Of a stretch of DNA of 5,015 bases, positions 1 to 5,015 are shown piece after piece (the stretch's first letter is position 1; every line of letters starts with the position of its first letter). The notes under the pieces were generated by a model. That model made no database searches, was not told the origin of the DNA, and saw only the letters and a program-made list of their open reading frames with translations. The stretch comes from an uncultured Oscillospiraceae bacterium (GTDB taxonomy: Bacteria; Bacillota; Clostridia; Oscillospirales; Ruminococcaceae): contig CATXYA010000180.1 of the NCBI GenBank assembly GCA_958403605.1, positions 1 through 5,015 on the forward strand, written 5' to 3'. Both the position numbers and the translations under genes were made by a program.

Positions 1-909
1 GTCCTGGAAGAATTCATAGGTGTCCGGGAAGAGATAGCCCTCGCACGCCATGAATTGGCTGGGATTTTCGTCGCGCTTGGCCCAGAAATTGAGGTCGCTG
101 AAGTCGTCCTCGTTGGCGCTCTCCAGGAATTCCTGTGCCGTGCACAGGCCCGCCTGTTCCAGCCGCGTGCCGAATTCCACCGCCGGGATCCCCTCCGGGA
201 AGGTCACGGTCACCGTGTCCCGGTCCTTGTTCATCTGCTGCAGCGCCGCGATGATCTCGTCATAGCTCATGTCGGAGGCGAGCTCAAACGAACCGTACTG
301 CAGCGTCGGGGCCGCGCCCTTTTGCCGCACATACAGCCGGAACACCTGGGCCGAGCGAATAATATCTTCCTTTTCCAGCAGCTGGCCGATGGTGAGCGGG
401 CCCGAGCCCTGCTCCACCAGCACCTGGGTACGCACGATATTTTGGCCGCGGTCGCCGCCGATCTCGTCCATCACCCACGAGAAGCCGAAGAACAGCGCCG
501 CCAAAAGCACGGCCGCCAGCACGAGCACCACAACGAGGCAGCCGCGGCGTTTTTTCTTGCGGGGAGGCACCGCCTCGTCTTCCTCTTCAAAGTCCTCTTC
601 TTCCGCTTCTTCCTCCGGTTCTTCCACGGGCTGCACACGGCGGGGCGCCGGTTTTGCCGCCGGGCGCGGGGCCGGCGCGGGCCGGGGAGCCGGGGCTTCC
701 GGGGCCTGGGGCTGTGCCAGCTCCGCCAGTTTTTCCTCGTAAAGCGCGCGGATGTCCGGCGGCAGCTGACGGATGCGCGCCTGGATCTCCGACACCTTGG
801 CCGCATACTTCTGCCGCTCTTCCGGCGTCATGCGACGGATCCTGTCCTGCACCTCCGCCAGCTTTTGAGCGTACTCGATGAGCTTTTCCTGATTGGCTCC
901 GTTTTCCAT
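1..909 (-). CDS. mltG: MltG-type (YceG-like) endolytic murein transglycosylase, 3' end beyond the window
   Basis: This is an inner-membrane lytic transglycosylase that cleaves within nascent peptidoglycan strands and limits glycan length. The 303 visible residues begin MENGANQEKL. Residues 1-64 are a charged helical region with a 22-residue repeat. Residues 67-94 are a Pro/Ala-rich basic linker, and 96-112 are almost all Glu/Asp. A basic stop RKKKRR (117-122) precedes one membrane helix at about 124-145, which predicts a cytoplasmic N-terminus and an extracytoplasmic enzyme domain. After it come the LysM-like part (around VTVTFPEGIPAVEFGTRL, 233-250) and EGYLFPDTYEF (290-300). By recall of the family, Glu290 in that motif is the likely catalytic residue. 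The reading frame is open at the left edge, so roughly 100-130 C-terminal residues are probably missing. The start is fixed by GAGGTG five bases upstream. The roughly 120-residue cytoplasmic extension is long for the family. The family call is firm; the role of the extension is unknown. Confidence 0.93.
   Translation of the reverse strand, partial: MENGANQEKLIEYAQKLAEVQDRIRRMTPEERQKYAAKVSEIQARIRQLPPDIRALYEEKLAELAQPQAPEAPAPRPAPAPRPAAKPAPRRVQPVEEPEEEAEEEDFEEEDEAVPPRKKKRRGCLVVVLVLAAVLLAALFFGFSWVMDEIGGDRGQNIVRTQVLVEQGSGPLTIGQLLEKEDIIRSAQVFRLYVRQKGAAPTLQYGSFELASDMSYDEIIAALQQMNKDRDTVTVTFPEGIPAVEFGTRLEQAGLCTAQEFLESANEDDFSDLNFWAKRDENPSQFMACEGYLFPDTYEFFQD
662..711 (+). other. Potential G-quadruplex tract on the strand opposite mltG
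   Basis: Seven G runs of three or four lie at 662-664, 668-671, 679-681, 684-687, 692-695, 701-704 and 708-711, with loops of 2-7 bases. The last four are all GGGG with loops of 4, 5 and 3, enough for a four-layer quadruplex. The G-rich strand is the template strand of mltG; the mRNA is C-rich here. The tract encodes the Pro/Ala-rich linker, so CCC/CCG/GCC codon choice could account for it. Folding is inferred, not shown. Confidence 0.5.
718..873 (-). repeat. Tandem 22-residue repeat in the MltG N-terminus
   Basis: Residues 13-34, 35-56 and 57-64 of MltG form two full copies and the start of a third. Each begins with Tyr at exactly 22-residue spacing (Tyr13, Tyr35, Tyr57). The shared pattern is Y-x-x-K-[LV]-[AS]-E-[VI]-Q-x-R-I-R-x-[ML]-x-P-[ED]-x-R. 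The third copy, YEEKLAEL, stops where the Pro/Ala linker begins. The pattern suggests a short amphipathic helix closed by a proline turn. The repeat is visible in the protein but diverged in the DNA, so it is not a recent slippage product. Confidence 0.8.
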
Positions 910-914
910 GGTGA

Positions 915-920
915 CACCTC
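915..920 (-). promoter_or_regulatory. Ribosome binding site of mltG
   Basis: GAGGTG lies five bases before the ATG at 909, inside the 20-nt gap after the tmk stop codon. It supports this ATG over the internal Met27. The gap also holds a run of seven A in the mRNA sense, just after the tmk stop. It has no hairpin and no T tract, so it does not look like a terminator. Confidence 0.7.
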
Positions 921-929
921 GTCTTTTTT

Positions 930-1601
930 TCACAAGCAGGCCAGCGCAAGCGCAAGCACATCCGCATGGATGGCTTCGCGGGAGCGCATGGCGCCGTTTT
1001 CCGTACAGGTAACGCGTTTCCAGCCCAGGTGCCCGGCACAATAGCGGGCGGCCTCGCGGCTGCGGGTCAGATACTCCACGTCTTTTTCATGGATGTCCTT
1101 TTTCTCCTCATGGCCCTGATAGCGCCGGGTCATCAGCTGCTGTGACACCTGCGGGTCCACATCCAAGTACACCACCAGGTCCGGCTGCGGGATGGCGATC
1201 TTATGATACTCCAGATCGAACAGCCAGGCGAGATACGTGTCCCACTGCGCCGGGGGCAGCTTTGCGCATTGATGGACGGCGTTGGAGGTGGTGTACCGGT
1301 CCGACACCAAAATGCCGCCTGCGTGGTAAAACTTTCCCCAGGCCATCTTGTAGCTGGCGTACCGGTCCACCGAATAAAAGGTAGAGGCCGCGTAGGCGTT
1401 GACGTCGCCGGGCTTGTCCCCAAACGCACCGCCGAGATAAAGCTTGACCAAAGCGCTGGAATCGCTGGCGTAATCCGGGAAGGTGATCTTGCGCACGGTC
1501 CTGCCCTGCGCGGCCAGCGCCTCGTACAGCATCGCCGCCTGGGTGGCCTTGCCGGAGCCGTCCAGCCCTTCCAGCACGATCAGTTTCCCCTGCGGCGTCA
1601 T
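930..1601 (-). CDS. tmk: Thymidylate kinase (dTMP kinase)
   Basis: This cytoplasmic enzyme phosphorylates dTMP to dTDP with ATP, the step after ThyX. The 223 residues are close to the usual family length of about 210. The P-loop GLDGSGKAT spans residues 12-20. FPDY (41-44) and VDRYASY (78-84) fit the nucleoside-binding region, with Arg80 the likely phosphate-contacting arginine. SDRYTTSN (100-107) is the DR[YH] signature, and a basic LID segment lies at about 159-173 (RRYQGHEEKKDIHEK). With no Arg inside the P-loop but basic LID residues, it fits the bacterial LID-arginine type. An oddity is that Ala19 stands where Walker A normally has the Mg-coordinating Ser or Thr. The ATG overlaps the thyX stop as ATGA, and the P-loop so near the N-terminus rules out a later start. 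The ribosome binding site is probably AAAGGGG at 1612-1618, ten bases upstream, a long spacing that fits translation coupled to thyX. Confidence 0.94.
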   Translation of the reverse strand: MTPQGKLIVLEGLDGSGKATQAAMLYEALAAQGRTVRKITFPDYASDSSALVKLYLGGAFGDKPGDVNAYAASTFYSVDRYASYKMAWGKFYHAGGILVSDRYTTSNAVHQCAKLPPAQWDTYLAWLFDLEYHKIAIPQPDLVVYLDVDPQVSQQLMTRRYQGHEEKKDIHEKDVEYLTRSREAARYCAGHLGWKRVTCTENGAMRSREAIHADVLALALACL

Positions 1602-2374
1602 GCCCCGTCCGCCCCTTTGAGCACCGCGTACTTTTCGCGCATCGCGGCGCTTTCTCCGCAGCTCTTAGCCCCTTCCGGGCACGGACCAGCCACGCAGGAA
1701 GGGCCGCTTTTGGCAAACAGGCTGGGCGCCACCGCGCACACCTGGCGCAGCATTTCATCGGCCAGGGCGCGGATCTCCCACTGAGCGCGGGAGCAGCAGC
1801 GGTGGCGGAAAAAGTTGTTGAGGCTGCGGGCGTTCATGGTGACGATCATCTTGGTGGTACAGGCGTTGGGCAGCACGAAACGGGCATCCTCCAAGGCCTG
1901 CTTTTCCGCCATGCGGGCCGCCGGTTTTTCGTCCTTGCCCGCGGCCAGAAAAGTGGCCTTGTGTGTTTCTTTCAGCAGCTCGGTCAGCTGCTGATACTGC
2001 CGGGCCTGGGCCTGCATGGCCTCGTCGAAGGCCGCCGCAGCCTCGCCGTCCGCTTCGATCTCCGGCGGCAGCACATAATCGAACTCGTGCAGGTTGACGT
2101 AGCGCTGGCTTTGGACGCTGTAGGAAGCGATGCGGTGGCGCGTGATCTGCGCCAGCAGCGAGCGGGACACCCCTTCGATGGCGAAGGTGAACGAGACGTG
2201 CTCCGTGGGGCTCTCGTGGCCCATGCTGGCCAGGCGCTGGACGAATTCCCGGCTCTTTTCCGGCGTCAGGCCGTCCAGCAGATCGTCGATGTGCGCGTTG
2301 GAATAGCACAGCTTGGCCGCCGCCGCCACCACTTTTTCCGGCTCCGGCGTGTGTGCGATCAATCTTACTTTCAT
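1598..2374 (-). CDS. thyX: Flavin-dependent thymidylate synthase ThyX
   Basis: ThyX methylates dUMP to dTMP using methylenetetrahydrofolate, with FAD and NADPH as the reductive system. Unlike ThyA, it does not turn tetrahydrofolate into dihydrofolate. The protein has 258 residues. The diagnostic motif RHRX7S is RHRIASYSVQS at 79-89, continuing into QRY, which binds FAD and dUMP. Upstream SMGHESPTEHVSFTFAIEG (50-68) and the later NNFFRHRCCSRAQWEIR (186-202) are also family blocks. The C-terminal tail carries Cys227, Cys232 and Cys239 in GPSCVAGPCPEGAKSCG. It starts inside the end of vanW through an ATGA overlap and ends in a second ATGA overlap with tmk. The site GAGGA at 2381-2385, six bases upstream, supports this ATG. 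Placement directly before tmk puts two consecutive steps of dTTP synthesis together. Confidence 0.97.
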   Translation of the reverse strand: MKVRLIAHTPEPEKVVAAAAKLCYSNAHIDDLLDGLTPEKSREFVQRLASMGHESPTEHVSFTFAIEGVSRSLLAQITRHRIASYSVQSQRYVNLHEFDYVLPPEIEADGEAAAAFDEAMQAQARQYQQLTELLKETHKATFLAAGKDEKPAARMAEKQALEDARFVLPNACTTKMIVTMNARSLNNFFRHRCCSRAQWEIRALADEMLRQVCAVAPSLFAKSGPSCVAGPCPEGAKSCGESAAMREKYAVLKGADGA

Positions 2375-3213
2375 GGAACATCCTCGCTTTCCGGCCCGTC
2401 CGTGATCGTCAGGCCTGTGGTGTCATACAGCACCTTGGCATGGTTTTGCTTCAGCACCTCGCTGGACAGCACGTTTCCCGTCTGCTTGTCCACACAGGTG
2501 CGCACGATGCGGTTATTGCGGTATACCGCGTCCCCTTCCCGGGAAAAGAACTCGTCCTGCGCCCGCACATGGTAGCGCACCGGCAGCGCCCGCTGGGCGC
2601 GCAGCTCGCCGTGCAGATAACCGTCCTGCAGCCAGACGTGCAGCTGGAAGCATTGGTCCGTCTCATTTTTGAAACGGTAATCGATATAATTATAGAGCAC
2701 TGAGGTGCCGGTGCCGAAGGGCACCTTGCGGCCAAAATCCGGAAACAGATCCACCCCGTCATGATGGTGGTATTCCGTCACCGTCAGCGGCGTGTGCAGC
2801 ACCATCCAATGGATGAGGTTGGAGAGCTGGCACATGCCGCCGCCGATATCCTTGTCCGGCCTGCCGCCGCGGATGACAAGGCCTTCGCGGTAGCCCCGGC
2901 GTTTGGTGCAGGGGCCGATGCGCTTCCAATAGGAAAATGTCTCCCCCGGCCCGATCAGGACCCGGTCGACTTTGGGCACAGCCAGCGCCAGGTTCACCGT
3001 CTTGTTCTCCTGCAGCCGCCGGTCCACATCGCCCAGCGTGCGGCAGATCAAGGAGGAATGGTGCACCAGGCATACCGGCAGCAGCTCCGGCGCCTGCCGG
3101 GAGGCGAAACGCTCCGGCGAGCGGGCGTCCCGCAGCCGCCGCACGAAACGGCATTTCTGCGTGGAGAGCCAATAGGCCCAAGGGCCCCATTCACAAAACA
3201 GCCGCCTGCCCAT
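2371..3213 (-). CDS. Stand-alone VanW-family protein
   Basis: This 280-residue protein belongs to the VanW family, named after an accessory protein of vanB-type vancomycin resistance whose biochemical role is not established. The core is clear: VNLALAVPKVDRVLIGPGETFSYW (73-96), RRGYREGLVIRGG (105-117), GGGMCQLSN (124-132) and LHTPLTVTEYHHHDGVDLFPD (139-159). Its length and the block from GGGMCQLSN to LHTPLT resemble VanW itself, as I recall it, more than the large multi-domain VanW proteins with G5 or LysM regions. Cys128 and His149-151 are candidate functional residues, by inference. The N-terminus (MGRRLFCEWGPWAYWLST) is basic and aromatic, with no convincing signal peptide or membrane helix. 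No vanR, vanS, vanH, vanA/B ligase or vanX gene is nearby in this window, so resistance is not implied. It begins 24 nt after the pcrA stop and overlaps thyX by 4 nt. Confidence 0.88.
   Translation of the reverse strand: MGRRLFCEWGPWAYWLSTQKCRFVRRLRDARSPERFASRQAPELLPVCLVHHSSLICRTLGDVDRRLQENKTVNLALAVPKVDRVLIGPGETFSYWKRIGPCTKRRGYREGLVIRGGRPDKDIGGGMCQLSNLIHWMVLHTPLTVTEYHHHDGVDLFPDFGRKVPFGTGTSVLYNYIDYRFKNETDQCFQLHVWLQDGYLHGELRAQRALPVRYHVRAQDEFFSREGDAVYRNNRIVRTCVDKQTGNVLSSEVLKQNHAKVLYDTTGLTITDGPESEDVP
2381..2385 (-). promoter_or_regulatory. Ribosome binding site of thyX inside the vanW coding region
   Basis: GAGGA sits six bases before the thyX ATG and lies within the last codons of vanW. Together with the ATGA overlap it allows reinitiation by ribosomes finishing vanW. 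Confidence 0.65.
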
Positions 3214-3222
3214 TGCCTCACA

Positions 3223-3228
3223 TCCTTT
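3223..3228 (-). promoter_or_regulatory. Ribosome binding site of vanW-family gene
   Basis: AAAGGA lies nine bases before the ATG at 3213, in the 24-nt gap after the pcrA stop. A second purine stretch, GTGAGG at 3216-3221, is only two bases from the ATG and is too close to be the main site. The short gap and lack of a terminator hairpin point to cotranscription with pcrA. Confidence 0.55.
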
Positions 3229-3237
3229 GCCCTGCGG

Positions 3238-5015
3238 TCATACCCGTTTCAGCGGCGCATAATTGGCCATCGTCTTTTTCACGCCCGCCGTGTCGAACTT
3301 GATCTCCACAATGTGGTCTCCGGCGACGGGCGTCACCTTCAATACCACACCGCGGCCAAACACCTTGTGTTCCACCACATCGCCGGGCCGGTAACCGCCC
3401 TCCGCCGGAGCGGCGGCCGCCGTCGGCTTCGGCGCCGCGGCGCTGCCCGCCTGGATGGACGAACCGCCGCCGAAGCGAATGCTCGGCTCCGCGCTCTGCG
3501 GGCGCACGGCCTGCCGGGCACGTCCCCCGCCTTCATAGCCGCCGAATCCGCTGGAAGCGCCGGTCATACCGCGGTTATAGTTGCGGTCCAGATACTGGTT
3601 CTGGCGCTGCATATAAGCGTCCCGCGCCGCGCGCTGGCGCTGGGCCATGGCGCTTTGCTCATGCTCGATCAATTCCGGGTCGATCTCCTCCACAAACCGG
3701 GAGGGGCGGTTGCGTTTGGTCTGGCCGAACAGCATCCTGCTGGCGGCACTGGAGAGGTACAGCTCCTTTTTGGCGCGGGTGATGCCCACATAGCACAGGC
3801 GGCGTTCCTCCTCCAGGTCCTCCTCCGAATAGCGGCTCATTTCGCTGGGGAAGATCCCCTCCTCCAGGCCGATGAGGAACACATAATCGAATTCCAGGCC
3901 CTTGGCCGCGTGCATCGTCATCATCACCACAACGTCCGCGCCCTCGTCATAGCTGTCGATATCGCTGATAAGGGCCACTTCCTCCAAGAAGCCCGCCAGG
4001 CTGGCCTCCGGCCCGCGCTGATCGGCGTAGGTCTTGACGGAGGACACCAGCTGGCCGATGTTTTCCAGCCGCGTCTCCCCTTCTTCGCCCGCCGCCGTCA
4101 GCATGGCGCGGTATCCGGTGATGTCCAAGATCTGTTGGGTGAACTCGTCCAGCGGCAGCGTCTCGTAGGCGTCCACCAGGCGGCGGTAGATGAGGTAAAA
4201 ACCGCCCAGCGCGGCACTGGCCCGCGCCAGGGACGGGTATTGGTCCATCCGCGCAATGATATCCAGCATGCACACGCCTTCCTGCTGGGCAAAGTCAGCC
4301 ACGTGCTGTACGGTCGTAGCGCCCAGCTTGCGGGCGGGCTCGTTGATGATGCGCCGCAGGCGCAGATCGTCCTGGCGGTTGGCGACGATGCTCATGTAGG
4401 CCAGCATGTCCTTGATCTCCTTGCGGTCATAGAACCGCTGGCCGCCCACGATCTTATAAGGGATGCCCGCCCGGGCGAAATAGTTCTCCACAGGGCTGGA
4501 CTGGGCGTTCATGCGGTAAAGCACCGCATGGTCGCGCAGCTTGGCGCCCTTTTTGACGTTCTGCCCAATGACGGCGGCAATGTGCGCCGCCTCGTCCAGC
4601 TCGGAATCCGCCTCATAATGAATGATCTTGTCGCCCATGCCGTTTTTCGTCCACAGCGTTTTGCCCTTGCGGGCCTGGTTATTTTGGATCACGCAGTTGG
4701 CCGCGTTGAGGATGTTGGAGGTGGAGCGGTAATTCTGCTCCAGCCTGATCACCTTGGCCCCGGGGAAGCACTGCTCGAAATTGAGGATGTTCTCGATGGT
4801 GGCGCCGCGGAAGCGGTAGATGCTCTGGTCGTCGTCGCCCACCACACAGACGTTTTGATGTTCTCCCGCCAGCAGCGACACCAGCTGGAACTGGGCCACG
4901 CTGGTGTCCTGGTACTCGTCCACCAGCACGTACTGGTAACGGTTCTGGTAAAACTCCCGCACATCGGGGTTTTCCTGCAGCAGCTTCACCGTGCAGTAGA
5001 TCAGATCGTCAAAAT
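3238..5015 (-). CDS. pcrA: PcrA/UvrD-type ATP-dependent 3'-5' DNA helicase, 5' end beyond the window
   Basis: This is a superfamily 1A helicase that unwinds DNA in nucleotide excision repair, mismatch-type repair, plasmid replication and clearance of stalled RNA polymerase. The 591 visible residues start in FDDLI, which in this family lies just before motif II. Counting from that Phe, motif II is VDEYQDTS (31-38), motif III GDDDQSIYRFRG (59-70), motif IV LEQNYRS (91-97), motif V TMHAAKGLEFD (366-376) and motif VI in ERRLCYVGITRAKK (403-416). A Gly/Ala-rich linker (about 483-541) leads to the C-terminal Tudor-like domain GDVVEHKVFGRG to the end (543-591), which in PcrA binds RNA polymerase. 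This tail supports PcrA over Rep or AddA. The Walker A region and about 190 N-terminal residues lie beyond the right edge. The frame is open to the edge, so the GTG at 4989 is not a real start. It is the most upstream gene seen in the operon. Confidence 0.95.
   Translation of the reverse strand, partial: FDDLIYCTVKLLQENPDVREFYQNRYQYVLVDEYQDTSVAQFQLVSLLAGEHQNVCVVGDDDQSIYRFRGATIENILNFEQCFPGAKVIRLEQNYRSTSNILNAANCVIQNNQARKGKTLWTKNGMGDKIIHYEADSELDEAAHIAAVIGQNVKKGAKLRDHAVLYRMNAQSSPVENYFARAGIPYKIVGGQRFYDRKEIKDMLAYMSIVANRQDDLRLRRIINEPARKLGATTVQHVADFAQQEGVCMLDIIARMDQYPSLARASAALGGFYLIYRRLVDAYETLPLDEFTQQILDITGYRAMLTAAGEEGETRLENIGQLVSSVKTYADQRGPEASLAGFLEEVALISDIDSYDEGADVVVMMTMHAAKGLEFDYVFLIGLEEGIFPSEMSRYSEEDLEEERRLCYVGITRAKKELYLSSAASRMLFGQTKRNRPSRFVEEIDPELIEHEQSAMAQRQRAARDAYMQRQNQYLDRNYNRGMTGASSGFGGYEGGGRARQAVRPQSAEPSIRFGGGSSIQAGSAAAPKPTAAAAPAEGGYRPGDVVEHKVFGRGVVLKVTPVAGDHIVEIKFDTAGVKKTMANYAPLKRV

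Noticed and set aside
924..930. Run of seven T on the plus strand as part of a terminator
   Set aside because: In the mRNA sense it is a run of A just after the tmk stop, with no preceding hairpin. The mltG ribosome binding site follows at once.
55..1044. Long plus-strand open frame of 329 residues opposite mltG and the end of tmk
   Set aside because: It is antisense to two recognised genes, crosses their junction, shows no family motif, and has Arg/His/Leu-rich composition typical of the reverse of GC-rich coding DNA.
1203..1784. Plus-strand open frame of 193 residues opposite tmk and thyX
   Set aside because: It is antisense to two clear enzymes, has no motif or supporting upstream site, and crosses the gene overlap.
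1797..1807. Second RHR triplet in ThyX (residues 190-192) as a duplicated signature motif
   Set aside because: It belongs to the separate family block FFRHRCCSRAQWEIR and lacks the spaced Ser, so the likeness to RHRX7S is coincidental.
1802..2575. Plus-strand open frame of 257 residues opposite thyX and vanW
   Set aside because: The minus strand holds ThyX with an intact RHRX7S motif and VanW with its family blocks. The plus-strand frame spans both genes and shows no domain, so it is a shadow.
2371..3213. Vancomycin resistance determinant
   Set aside because: Only a VanW-family protein is present. The ligase, dehydrogenase, dipeptidase and two-component genes of a van cluster are absent here, and the neighbours are core chromosomal genes.
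3218..3223. ATGTGA as a start-stop mini-ORF ahead of the vanW gene
   Set aside because: The likely ribosome binding site overlaps this ATG and cannot serve it. Such a six-base match is expected by chance.
1..5015. A novel defence, mobile or CRISPR system
   Set aside because: All of the window is covered by five co-directional core genes with short junctions. There are no direct-repeat arrays, transposase or integrase motifs, or composition breaks.

Overview
The window reads as a piece of a chromosomal housekeeping operon from a high-GC member of the Clostridia (Bacillota). The best guess is a gut-type Oscillospirales or Christensenellales relative. This rests on recalled family resemblance: a Clostridia-style Tmk with a GKATQ P-loop, a ThyX with a Cys-containing tail, a VanW-like protein next to a PcrA helicase, and GC-rich codon use throughout. 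No species can be named from the sequence alone.

All five genes lie on the minus strand, so transcription runs from the right edge to the left. In that order they are: the 3' three-quarters of a PcrA/UvrD-type DNA helicase (right edge to 3238), a stand-alone VanW-family protein (3213-2371), flavin-dependent thymidylate synthase ThyX (2374-1598), thymidylate kinase Tmk (1601-930), and the 5' part of an MltG-type endolytic transglycosylase (909 to the left edge). The two outer genes are cut by the window edges and not by mutation. Gaps are 24 nt (pcrA to vanW) and 20 nt (tmk to mltG). The two inner junctions are 4-nt ATGA overlaps. I see no promoter, no hairpin terminator and no gap over 300 nt, so one polycistronic transcript is the simplest reading.

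The functional core is thyX-tmk. ThyX makes dTMP from dUMP and Tmk phosphorylates it to dTDP, two successive steps toward dTTP for DNA synthesis. PcrA unwinds DNA during repair and transcription-conflict resolution. MltG cuts nascent glycan strands at the membrane. The role of the VanW protein is unknown; it should not be read as vancomycin resistance.

I found no mobile element, CRISPR array, RNA gene or evident new defence system. The points most worth a second look are in the cytoplasmic N-terminus of MltG (an exact 22-residue repeat followed by a charge-segregated linker, with a G-quadruplex-capable DNA tract beneath it), the apparently leaderless VanW protein tied by overlap to thyX, and the altered Walker A motif of Tmk.
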